19,432 bases of DNA from Betaproteobacteria bacterium (lineage in GTDB: Bacteria > Pseudomonadota > Gammaproteobacteria > Burkholderiales > Burkholderiaceae), in the NCBI GenBank assembly GCA_009921765.1, contig RFXC01000059.1:1-19432 (forward strand), given 5' to 3'. Every line of letters begins with the position of its first letter. Position 1 is the first letter of the stretch. The notes under the pieces were generated by a model, which did not search any database, had not been told where the DNA came from, and saw only the letters and a program-made list of their open reading frames with translations. Made by a program: the position numbers and the translations under genes. Positions 7,601 through 13,888 of this stretch are shown here, one piece after another.

Positions 7601-8867
7601 GCAGGTCTTCGCGGCAGAACAGTTGCCTTTGAGCGAGATCTTCCAGCACCACCTGGCAGTGCTCGAGCGTCCAGCCTTCGGGCTCCAGCCCCAGCCAGGC
7701 GGCAAGCAGCAGCCGGTCGGGGTCTTCACGCGAGCGATGGCCGCGCACATCCGGGCCCGCGAAGGCGCGAAGCGAGGGCCGCTCCTCGCCCAGCCTGCAG
7801 CCGATGGCATGTGCCCAGAGGCCCCAGCCGTCCAGACCGGGCTTGCGGGAACCCGATTCGGTGATGGCGAGTTTGCGGGCGGTGCTCCAGTCGGTGGATT
7901 CAGCGCGTGCGAGGAGGGCGATCAGAAACCAGCGCAGTGATTCCGCACTGAGGAGCCCCTGTCGGGCGCTGCGCTCGCGTGCGACCAGCTTGCGGGTCGT
8001 TTTGAACCCCAGGACGGCATCGTCCCAGCGGCCTTCGATGGCGGACACCAGCGCCACGATTTCTCCGCTCCGCGGATCGTCCAGCGAGTCGATGGCGGCA
8101 AGCGCGCCCCGGGTATCACCCGCGTTGGCGCGCCGCCGTGCGACCGCAAGCCGCGGCGCGGCGCTCAGCTCGGGAGCGTCCGCGGCGCCAGCGTTGGGCG
8201 CAGTGCGGGCATCGAGCCAGTCGATCAGACCGCGCCAGATCGGCTGCGAGGTGTCGAACACCGTCGTCCAGCGCTCGAGCAGGCGTTGACGAAGTTTGGG
8301 ATCGATTCGTGCAAAGGCGCCTGGCAGGAACGGGTCCAGCATGCCGAGCACCAGCGGTCGATCGTCAGTGAGCCGGAGATGAACGCTCTGGGCGTCGAAC
8401 TGGTGGCGATCCAGCGACGAATACACCAGAAGCCGGCCGAGTGCGATCGGTTCATCGGGCTCGCGAAGCATCGGTACCGGGGTGTAGGCGCTTGAGGCCG
8501 ATATCGGCGTCTGCGCTCGCACCCAGGCCTTCCAGGCGCGTGCCATCAGGTCGGCGTCGAAGAACTCGAGCAACCACTCTTCGCGTTCTTCCTCGGGCGC
8601 GCTGAAGCCCAGACCCGGCGCTGACTCCACCAGGCCATCGTCAGCGAGCCGCTTCAGTGCAATCCCCACTTCATCGAGCGTGAACGGGACGCCGCGCGGG
8701 TGGGTCCAGCCAAGCTCCCTCATGAACGCCACCAGCCAGGACTTGCTGCGGGGGCACCCGCCCAGGCAAAGCGCCGAGAAGGTGGCACCCAGCGCGGTGC
8801 TCCGATCGGTGGGGCGTGGGGCAGGGCTGTCCAGGTTGATTGGCGACGGGGGGCGCGCGTCTTGCAA
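4662..8867 (-). CDS. SNF2-family DEAD/DEAH-box helicase with a very long N-terminal region
   Basis: At 1401 residues this is the largest gene here. The SNF2 motor occupies the last third: motif I DDMGLGKT (~971-978), motif II LDEAQ (~1065, Gln in place of His), motif III ALTGTPVEN (~1092), motif IV ALVFSQF (~1260), motif V KAGGFGLNL (~1313), and motif VI QASGRAHRIGQQRPV (~1340). These are ATP-driven double-stranded DNA translocases that remodel protein-DNA complexes. Residues ~1-930 show no domain I can name. The first ~80 have a winged-helix feel (PFTLDEVGIALKRLADDGLVES), and ~230-400 is Ala/Leu/Arg-rich and probably helical. I see no SWIM zinc cluster. The frame begins with TTG at 8865-8867 without a visible ribosome site, only a few bases from the terminator of the preceding gene. 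The next ATG is at residue ~49, inside what looks like folded domain sequence, so the start is uncertain. Confidence 0.9.
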   Translation of the reverse strand: MQDARPPSPINLDSPAPRPTDRSTALGATFSALCLGGCPRSKSWLVAFMRELGWTHPRGVPFTLDEVGIALKRLADDGLVESAPGLGFSAPEEEREEWLLEFFDADLMARAWKAWVRAQTPISASSAYTPVPMLREPDEPIALGRLLVYSSLDRHQFDAQSVHLRLTDDRPLVLGMLDPFLPGAFARIDPKLRQRLLERWTTVFDTSQPIWRGLIDWLDARTAPNAGAADAPELSAAPRLAVARRRANAGDTRGALAAIDSLDDPRSGEIVALVSAIEGRWDDAVLGFKTTRKLVARERSARQGLLSAESLRWFLIALLARAESTDWSTARKLAITESGSRKPGLDGWGLWAHAIGCRLGEERPSLRAFAGPDVRGHRSREDPDRLLLAAWLGLEPEGWTLEHCQVVLEDLAQRQLFCREDLLRDALKRLGLPAPAPAQNRKRLAPAFLGAPREPWRDALEAIARITPAQTPARTAARSGTLAWMIDTDAIGRVIDIVPHERPTGASSRSRLREITLARVARATDLDPRDAAVARCIEHMRRGRSSYGIDVSAAAVALIGHPAVMFPEAPDEPVELREALPELEVRRVRADDGSDAFEFHLLDPIREPDLPFLGDRWTAANPETEIARRNSVRVLQGLEGHARLLRISPAHRQVAELISRRWRVPVDARSELDAALRALAGHFQLQSDAEAGNAVESDSRLRAQFSPRGDAVQLRLVAQPFGAFGPTLTPGSGRERTLTVHEGLELSTRRDLEAERTHLQRVIEALPFLADDDPADACWLLTDPEQTLQAVERLPTLDCIAGLDWPRGKSLRVTTLSPQAVRVSVASSSDWFALQGEVRINEARVLSLQNLLGMIRDHGARRFVPLGDGEYLALTERLRTQLADLAAVSESNTDRLVLPRAAAAFAEAALEGFSVDADQPWLAGARRLEEAAALEVKVSDALQAELRDYQRDGVTWMTRMAHAGLGAILADDMGLGKTIQTLALLLGRAALGPALVVAPTSVCGNWVAEAERFAPSLRVLAFGEGDRAAMLEALIPGDVVVASYALTMMEGAALAERRWSTLVLDEAQMLKNAATQRGRAIAALNADFRLALTGTPVENRLGDLWSIMNLLNPGLLGRASEFNERFASPIERQRDEPTRARLRRLISPFLLRRTKAQVLADLPERTEIIHRVEPGEREREFLEALRRAARERVADLDGDDPQQSFHVLAELTRLRRAACDPRLVAPELGLIGEKVQEFERLARELAAGRHKALVFSQFTDFLDLLGERLEHAGIRYQTLTGSTPSAERTRRVAAFQAGEGDLFLISLKAGGFGLNLTAADYVIIVDPWWNPAAEDQASGRAHRIGQQRPVTVYRLVTAGSIEEQIIDLHRRKRDLADGVLQGQDTGTVIGADELRALLAAN

Positions 8868-8869
8868 AG

Positions 8870-8896
8870 TAAAAATCCGGCCGGTAAAGGCCGGAT
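8870..8896 (-). terminator. Intrinsic terminator of the glycosidase-like gene
   Basis: An 8-bp perfect stem (ATCCGGCC at 8875-8882 pairing with GGCCGGAT at 8889-8896) encloses a 6-nt loop. Read on the minus strand it is followed by an uninterrupted T run (complement of 8871-8875). It lies about 60 bp past the stop of the gene at 8957-9967 and fits a factor-independent terminator in that direction only. There is no T run on the plus-strand side. Confidence 0.8.
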
Positions 8897-8903
8897 GCTA
8901 TGC

Positions 8904-8935
8904 GCAGCCTGCCAACGCGGCAAACCGCGGGCTGC
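8904..8935 (-). other. Second inverted repeat in the same 3' region
   Basis: GCAGCC (8904-8909) pairs with GGCTGC (8930-8935). Inside it, CGCGG (8916-8920) pairs with CCGCG (8925-8929) around a CAAA loop, leaving a 6-nt one-sided bulge. It sits between the stop codon of the glycosidase-like gene and its terminator. It could stabilise the mRNA 3' end or be a simple GC-rich coincidence. Confidence 0.35.
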
Positions 8936-8956
8936 AAGTCCCTGCGGTGTTTGCGG

Positions 8957-9967
8957 CTAGGGCGTCTGGATGGCCGTGTTGAGCACGCTCCAGAGCGGTA
9001 GCGTCCAGGGCACCATGTCTTCGCGGTAGTACCACCAGAAATGACCGCCGATGTAGTTGGGCTGATCGATCTTCATGGTGTAGTAGCGCTGCAGCGTCTC
9101 GGCCTTGCGGGCCGGATCACTGGTGCCCACCTCGCCGAAGCCGATCTTCGAGTTGGGAAACATTGCGGCAAGCTTTGCAAACACCGTCGGCCAGTCGGGC
9201 CTGAGGTCGTTGCAGTCCTCTTCGTAGTAGCTGATCAGCACATAGTCCAGGCCCTGCTTCATTCTGGCCGGAATATTGGCCTGCGCCCAGGTGAACATTT
9301 CGTTCGACCGTCGCGACCAGCACTCCTCGTTGTAGTAGAGCGTGAGCGCGGTGACTTTGCCGCGCGCCTTCACCAGGTCGTAGGCGCCGCTGATTTTTGC
9401 CACTACGCTCGAGGTGGTTCCCAGCCATTCGCCGTTCACTTCATTGCCCACCTCCCAGATATGGACGATGTCACCCATCGAGTCGAGGTAGCGCGTGGTG
9501 CGGTTGAGATACCCAGACACGCTGATCCGCCGCACATAAGCCGAGTCGAGGATTTCGCCCATCAGATAGCTCACCTCCGACATGGCGATCGCCGCCTTGC
9601 GGTAGTAGGCCGGGCCGACGGTTTCGTCGAAGACAATACGCGCGGTGGGCTTGCGGGCCAAGCGCTGCAACGACTCGATGATCGCGGGCAGTTCGCTGAT
9701 GTCGTCGACGGTCACGCCGTAAATCGGAGCGGGGACCGGCGTGAGTGCGGCGGCCGTGACCGTTTGGGCGGCGAGCACCGGTTCATTGCCGTTCGAGCCT
9801 GCCTGGCCGGTACTGCTCGTGGATGCGCCGTTCGCGTGATTGTTGTTGGACCGCCCACCGCAATCGGTCACCAGAAGCCCGGTGGCGATAGCAGTGGCAA
9901 AGACAAGCGCGGTGACCCACATCGCGCGGCGGTGTGCGGCTGCCTTCAGTCTGATGTTGGAGTCCAT
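8957..9967 (-). CDS. Predicted membrane-anchored glycosidase-like TIM-barrel protein
   Basis: This is a 336-residue protein of no named family that I recognise. Residues 1-16 are basic and 17-34 form one hydrophobic helix, so it is exported or anchored by its N-terminus. Residues ~39-62 are a Ser/Asn/Gly-rich linker, followed by the domain. That domain has marks of clan GH-A glycoside hydrolases: WEVGNEVNGEWLG places Glu176 where the strand-4 acid/base Asn-Glu pair is expected. KIGFGEVGTS places Glu279 at the likely strand-7 nucleophile, and HFWWYYRED (~309-317) fits the aromatic strand-8 end. Family known: retaining TIM-barrel glycosidases. Inferred: activity and substrate (perhaps an exopolysaccharide). 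Cys36 follows VTD, a poor lipobox because of Asp at -1. The start ATG has a strong GGGAGAG site in its leader. It is not obviously tied to either neighbour, and its transcript ends at the 8870-8896 hairpin. Confidence 0.7.
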   Translation of the reverse strand: MDSNIRLKAAAHRRAMWVTALVFATAIATGLLVTDCGGRSNNNHANGASTSSTGQAGSNGNEPVLAAQTVTAAALTPVPAPIYGVTVDDISELPAIIESLQRLARKPTARIVFDETVGPAYYRKAAIAMSEVSYLMGEILDSAYVRRISVSGYLNRTTRYLDSMGDIVHIWEVGNEVNGEWLGTTSSVVAKISGAYDLVKARGKVTALTLYYNEECWSRRSNEMFTWAQANIPARMKQGLDYVLISYYEEDCNDLRPDWPTVFAKLAAMFPNSKIGFGEVGTSDPARKAETLQRYYTMKIDQPNYIGGHFWWYYREDMVPWTLPLWSVLNTAIQTP

Positions 9968-10128
9968 CGGCCTCTCCCTCGAAGCGTGTCGTAGAGCGAC
10001 AAAGCTTCAGGGCGAGTGCCTCTGCGAGGCTTGATCCGACCCCGCGAGTCAGACGATCAGCGACGACGGTCGGCGGTGTTGGACGCCAGATTCTGATCGG
10101 CGGGCGCGTGCGGCGCGCGGACGGTGTC
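9968..10128. other. Intergenic region between cupin and glycosidase-like genes
   Basis: These 161 bp hold no open frame that looks real. Two small hairpins are visible: TGTCG/CGACA around 9987-10001 and GCCTC/GAGGC at 10018-10030. Neither is followed by a T run, so I cannot place the operon's terminator here. Either the cupin operon reads through into the glycosidase-like gene or it ends by another mechanism. No convincing promoter is seen. Confidence 0.3.
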
Positions 10129-10461
10129 TCAGTCGTACTCGGGGCGGTGAGGCGTGAACACGTCGAGATTCAGTACCGGCTCGTCGCCCAGCACCTCGCC
10201 CCAGTGCATCGTGTTGGGCGGGACCCGCAGGAGCCCGCCCGCGCCCAGTTCGGTCACTGCGTCCCCGACATGAAAACGGATCCGCCCTGCCAGGATGTAG
10301 ACCACCTGCTCGTGCGGATGCTGGTGGGGCTTGGGCTCGTGGCCGGGCATCAGCCGGTGCAGCGCCAGCGTGCAGCCGGTACCCGAGAAGGACTTTCGAT
10401 CAACGCCTTCGCGAACCGGTTTCCAGTCGATGGCATTCCAGTCAACCTGGTGCAGATTCAT
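10129..10461 (-). CDS. Small single-domain cupin, last gene of the hyu-liv operon
   Basis: The product is 110 residues forming one beta-barrel cupin. Motif 1 is PHQHPHEQVVYILAGR (~45-60), supplying metal ligands His46 and His48 and a Glu51/Gln52 pair. Motif 2 is VPPNTMHWGEV (~80-90), supplying His86. The full metal set suggests an active metal site, not a purely structural cupin. Small cupins of this kind are isomerases, dioxygenases, lyases or ligand sensors, and the sequence does not say which. I chose ATG 10459-10461 because a GGAG site lies about 8 nt upstream. The frame extends 8 codons further without one. It follows livH by 34 bp on the same strand, so it probably belongs to the same transcript and may process the hydrolase substrate or product. 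Confidence 0.82.
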   Translation of the reverse strand: MNLHQVDWNAIDWKPVREGVDRKSFSGTGCTLALHRLMPGHEPKPHQHPHEQVVYILAGRIRFHVGDAVTELGAGGLLRVPPNTMHWGEVLGDEPVLNLDVFTPHRPEYD

Positions 10462-10495
10462 GGACTTGTCTCCAGAGTGGATCAATACGCATTGC

Positions 10496-11371
10496 TCAAT
10501 GGGCTTTGCCGAACAGCCCCTGCGGCCTTGCGAGCAGGAAAATCAGCAGAATCGAAAGTGCTGCGACGTTCTTGAAGCCGGCGCCGAACAGCACAATGGC
10601 GAGTGCCTGCGCAACCCCCAGCATGATGCCGCCAGCGAAGGCGCCTGCTGCGTTGCCAAACCCGCCCAGAATGGCGGCGATGAAGCCTGAGATGGCAAAC
10701 GGCACGCCCACGTTGAACGCGGTGTACTGGGTGGGCGTGATGAGAATGCCGGCGATAGCGCCCAGCGCCGCCGACAACGCAAACGACAGGGCGAGCATGC
10801 GCGAAACTGGAATGCCCTGCAACGCGGCCGCCTCGCGGTTGATGGCGCACGCCCGCATCGCGCGTCCGGTGCGGGTGCGCGCAAAGAACAGGGCGAGCCC
10901 GGCCACCAGGACGAGCGATGCGCCGGCAATCCAGACCAGCTGCGGGCTGATTGCAATGCCCGAAATCTTCCATGGCGCAGCCGTGGTGAACCCGGAAAAG
11001 GTGCGGGGCTGGTCGCCTGCGATCAGCAGCGTGAGACGTTCCACCACGATCTGCGCGGCGAGGGTGGCAAGAATCATCACAAACATGGTGGCGTTGCGTC
11101 GCCAGAGCGGCTGCACCACCAGCCGGTCTACGGCAATGCCGAGTGCAGCGGCGAGCACAATGGTGAGCGGAATGGCGAGCGCAAGCGGCAGACCTGCGTG
11201 GGTGAGCAGTGCATGGGTGACCATGCCGCCCAGCATCACGAACATGCCTTGTGCGAAATTGACAATGCCCGAGGCGTTGTAGATCACGCAGAAGCCAATT
11301 CCGATCAGCCCGTAAATGATGCCGGTACCGATTCCTGAAATGACCGTCTGAATGACAAGTGTGATGTCCAT
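10496..11371 (-). CDS. livH: Branched-chain amino acid-type ABC transporter permease LivH
   Basis: This 291-residue inner-membrane permease belongs to the HAAT (LIV) family. The N-terminus (DITLVIQTVISGIGTGIIYG, then GFCVIYNASGIVNFAQG) is the typical LivH start, with the conserved NFAQG segment near residue 38. The cytoplasmic coupling loop is AMRACAINREAAALQGI (~181-197), the EAA-like loop that docks on the ATPases. About eight hydrophobic segments follow. It would pair with LivM as a heterodimer driven by LivG and LivF. It starts 3 bp after the livG stop, which indicates translational coupling. The substrate is set by the binding protein of this operon and need not be an amino acid. Confidence 0.93.
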   Translation of the reverse strand: MDITLVIQTVISGIGTGIIYGLIGIGFCVIYNASGIVNFAQGMFVMLGGMVTHALLTHAGLPLALAIPLTIVLAAALGIAVDRLVVQPLWRRNATMFVMILATLAAQIVVERLTLLIAGDQPRTFSGFTTAAPWKISGIAISPQLVWIAGASLVLVAGLALFFARTRTGRAMRACAINREAAALQGIPVSRMLALSFALSAALGAIAGILITPTQYTAFNVGVPFAISGFIAAILGGFGNAAGAFAGGIMLGVAQALAIVLFGAGFKNVAALSILLIFLLARPQGLFGKAH

Positions 11372-11374
11372 GGT

Positions 11375-12172
11375 TCAGGCCCTGGTGTCCTGAGCGATGG
11401 GGGAAGAAATGTCGGCTCCGCCCAGATAGGCCTCCAGCACAGCGGGATCCTGCTGGACCTGCTCGGGCGTGCCTTCAGCAATCTTCCTGCCGAAATCGAG
11501 CACCACGATATGGCTCGCCACCCGCATCACAAGATTCATGTCGTGTTCGATCAGCAGCACGGTGGTGCCGCGCGCGATGATGCGTCCGATGGTATCGGCG
11601 AGCGCATCGGTTTCGATGGCGTTCAGCCCGGCCGCCGGTTCATCAAGCAGCAGGAGACGAGGGCCTGCAGCCAGTGCTCGCGCCACCTCGAGGAGCCGCT
11701 GCTGACCATAGGTGAGCGCGCCCGCCTCGGTTTCGGCGCGTGACTCGAGTCCGACAAAAGCGAGCAGTTCCTGCGCGACCCGGGCCGACTCGAGCAGCTC
11801 TTCACGAGCGCGTCGGTGCCTGCTGAGTGCGGCCCACACCCCGCCCCGTCCGCGTAGATGGCAACCCGCCTCGACGTTCTGGCGGGCGGTCAGTTCGGAA
11901 AATAGTTGCACGAGCTGAAAGGTGCGGACCAGCCCTTCAGCGGCGATCCGGTGCGGGGCGAGCCCGGTGATGTCGCGGCCCTCGAAGGCAATGCTGCCGC
12001 CCACCGGGCGCTGGAAGCCAGAGATGAGGTTGAAGAGCGTGGTTTTGCCCGCTCCGTTGGGACCGATCACTGCGCTCACGCGGCCTGCTTCGATCGCAAA
12101 GCTCACCTGGTCGACCGCGGTGAGGCCGCCAAAGCGCTGGGTGAGATCGCGGACCTCGAGGAGCGTCGTCAT
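11375..12172 (-). CDS. livG: Branched-chain amino acid-type ABC transporter ATPase LivG
   Basis: This is a 265-residue nucleotide-binding subunit. Walker A is GPNGAGKT (~37-44). The signature is the LivG-type variant LTYGQQRLLEVARAL (~150-164) in place of canonical LSGGQ, and Walker B is LLLLDEPAAGL (~170-180), followed by the H-loop in LIEHDMNLVM. The C-terminal tail (GRKIAEGTPEQVQQDPAVLEAYLG) is the usual LivG ending and distinguishes it from LivF. It overlaps the end of livM by four bases (ATGA) with a GGGAG ribosome site, and its stop is 3 bp from livH. It acts at the cytoplasmic face with LivF to power import. Confidence 0.95.
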   Translation of the reverse strand: MTTLLEVRDLTQRFGGLTAVDQVSFAIEAGRVSAVIGPNGAGKTTLFNLISGFQRPVGGSIAFEGRDITGLAPHRIAAEGLVRTFQLVQLFSELTARQNVEAGCHLRGRGGVWAALSRHRRAREELLESARVAQELLAFVGLESRAETEAGALTYGQQRLLEVARALAAGPRLLLLDEPAAGLNAIETDALADTIGRIIARGTTVLLIEHDMNLVMRVASHIVVLDFGRKIAEGTPEQVQQDPAVLEAYLGGADISSPIAQDTRA

Positions 12173-13134
12173 GGGGTCTCCCGGTCCGGCTGGCGGAGTC
12201 GCCAGCGGCGAATCAGCGAGGCAAGCCCGCGAGGCGCGTAGATCAGGATCAGGATGAGCGCCGCACCGTAGGCGAGATCCTGGAACTCCTTGAAGCCGCG
12301 AAAGGTTTCAGGAAGAAGGCTGATGATGAGTGCGCCCACCATTGGGCCCGCCACGGTACCGATACCGCCCACATAAAGCATGGTGAAGCCAAGCACGACC
12401 ATGTGCAGCCCGAATACTTCGGGGCTTACAAAACCGACAAAGTGTGCGAAGAGCGAGCCCGCGAAAGCGGCATAGATTGCCGCGATCACGAATGCGATCA
12501 GTTTGTGGCGGGCGACGTCGATGCCAAGGGCCCGCGCAGCGTCTTCAGAGCCGGCGATGGCGGCCAGTGCCTGCCCGAGCCGGGAGTGCTTGAGCCGCGA
12601 GGCCACCCACAGGCAAAGCGCAAGCGCAGCGAGCAGCGCGGCCAGTTGCCAGCGATCGCTCGGCAGTTCATGACCGAAGGCACCGAGCGCCGGAATGGCC
12701 GCAATACCGGTATAGCCCATGGTGACGCTGTCCCACTGCACCGCGATTTCCTGAACGATCATGCCGAGCGCGAGCGTGGCCATGGCAAGGTAGTGACCGC
12801 GCAGCCTCAACGTGGGAAAGCCCACCAGCAGCGCAAGCAGCGCGGCTGCGGCAACCCCCAGCGCCATCGCAGGAAATACACCCCATCCGAAGGCGGTGGT
12901 AAGCACGGCCGAGGTGTAGCCCCCGATTGCCGCAAAGGCGTTCTGCCCGAACGACACCTGGCCGGTGTAGCCCATGAAGAAATTGAGCCCGGAGACGAAA
13001 ATGGCATAGATGGCAGCAAAGCCGAGGACCGTGACCAGATAGCCGCCATCGATGAACGCATAGATCACCAGCGCTGCGCCGGCCAGCCAGCCCGACAGCT
13101 TGAGAGCGGTGCCGATGCGATCAGACGGATTCAT
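12169..13134 (-). CDS. livM: Branched-chain amino acid-type ABC transporter permease LivM
   Basis: This 321-residue inner-membrane permease carries the LivM hallmarks GLNFFMGYTGQVSFGQNAFAA (split as the GYTGQVSFGQ core near residue 50) and the coupling loop RALGIDVARHKLIAFV (~193-208). The later segment FGLHMVVLGFTMLYVGGIGT is also typical. The frame is open up to 13209, but the ATG at 13132-13134 gives a family-like start (NPSDRIGTALKLSGW). That start lies within the last codons of livF, a 14-bp overlap. The C-terminus is basic (LIRRWRLRQPDRETP). It forms the transmembrane pore together with LivH. Confidence 0.93.
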   Translation of the reverse strand: MNPSDRIGTALKLSGWLAGAALVIYAFIDGGYLVTVLGFAAIYAIFVSGLNFFMGYTGQVSFGQNAFAAIGGYTSAVLTTAFGWGVFPAMALGVAAAALLALLVGFPTLRLRGHYLAMATLALGMIVQEIAVQWDSVTMGYTGIAAIPALGAFGHELPSDRWQLAALLAALALCLWVASRLKHSRLGQALAAIAGSEDAARALGIDVARHKLIAFVIAAIYAAFAGSLFAHFVGFVSPEVFGLHMVVLGFTMLYVGGIGTVAGPMVGALIISLLPETFRGFKEFQDLAYGAALILILIYAPRGLASLIRRWRLRQPDRETP

Positions 13135-13867
13135 GTGAGAAGTAGTAGCGGGCGAGGTCATGCGGCGAGGCGATCTCATCGGGGGTGACCTCGGCGACGA
13201 TGCGGCCAACGGCCATCAGGTAGGCGCGGCGCGCGATCTTGAGCGCCATGGGCGCACGCTGCTCCACCAGCAGTACCGGCAGTCCCTGCTGATTGAGCGT
13301 GGCAAGCGTGCCGATGATTTCGGCGGCCAGCCGCGGTGCCAGCCCGAGTGAGGGTTCATCAAGCAGGAGCAGCCTGGGGCCCGCCATCAGCGCCCGTCCG
13401 ATGGCAAGCATCTGCTGTTCGCCACCAGAGAGCGACCCGGCCAGTTGGGCCTGGCGATCGCGAAGGCGCGGCAGCAGCGCAAACACACGCTCCAACCGTG
13501 CAGAGAATTCGCCGCTGTGGCGCTTGAGAAGATAGGCGCCGAGTTCAAGATTCTCTCGTACCGTCATGGGGCCGAACACGCCGCGGCCCTCGGGTACCAG
13601 CACCACACCGCGCTGGGTGACCGTCCGAGGGTCGTTCCGTGGCAAGGGGTTTCCTTCAAAATCGACCTGGCCACTGCCTGGCGTGAGCCCCATCAGCGCG
13701 CGCAGAAGCGTTGACTTGCCCGCGCCGTTGGGGCCCAGCACCGCCACCAGTTCACCGCGCTCGAGGTGCAGATCCACCGGGCGGAGCGCAAGCACGTTGC
13801 CATAGCGCGCGGACAGGCCGCGCACCGTCAGCACCGGTGCGTTCGGTTGCGTGGAGGCGGGTGCCAT
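13121..13867 (-). CDS. livF: Branched-chain amino acid-type ABC transporter ATPase LivF
   Basis: This is the second nucleotide-binding subunit, 248 residues. Walker A is GPNGAGKS (~45-52), and the Q-loop region is LVPEGRGVFGPMTVREN, a segment characteristic of LivF. The signature is LSGGEQQMLAIGRAL (~145-159), and Walker B is LLLLDEPSLGLAP (~165-177). The H-loop position reads LLVEQRAP; many LivF proteins also have Gln where other ATPases have His, so this is normal for the family. It follows the solute-binding protein gene by 21 bp and its 3' end overlaps the livM start. Confidence 0.95.
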   Translation of the reverse strand: MAPASTQPNAPVLTVRGLSARYGNVLALRPVDLHLERGELVAVLGPNGAGKSTLLRALMGLTPGSGQVDFEGNPLPRNDPRTVTQRGVVLVPEGRGVFGPMTVRENLELGAYLLKRHSGEFSARLERVFALLPRLRDRQAQLAGSLSGGEQQMLAIGRALMAGPRLLLLDEPSLGLAPRLAAEIIGTLATLNQQGLPVLLVEQRAPMALKIARRAYLMAVGRIVAEVTPDEIASPHDLARYYFSHESV

Positions 13868-13888
13868 GGGCTTGCGGGCCTTGCCTGC

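Noticed and set aside
9041..9994. Plus-strand open frame of 317 codons
   Set aside because: It is antisense to the glycosidase-like gene, which has a signal segment, ribosome site and terminator. The antisense product has no recognisable motif.
10018..10030. Small hairpin GCCTC/GAGGC after the cupin gene as the operon terminator
   Set aside because: It has a 5-bp stem with a 3-nt loop and no following T run; it is likely chance in GC-rich sequence.
11375..12172. LivG signature YGQQR as a damaged ABC signature
   Set aside because: This variant is usual for LivG proteins, and the Walker A, Walker B and H-loop are intact.
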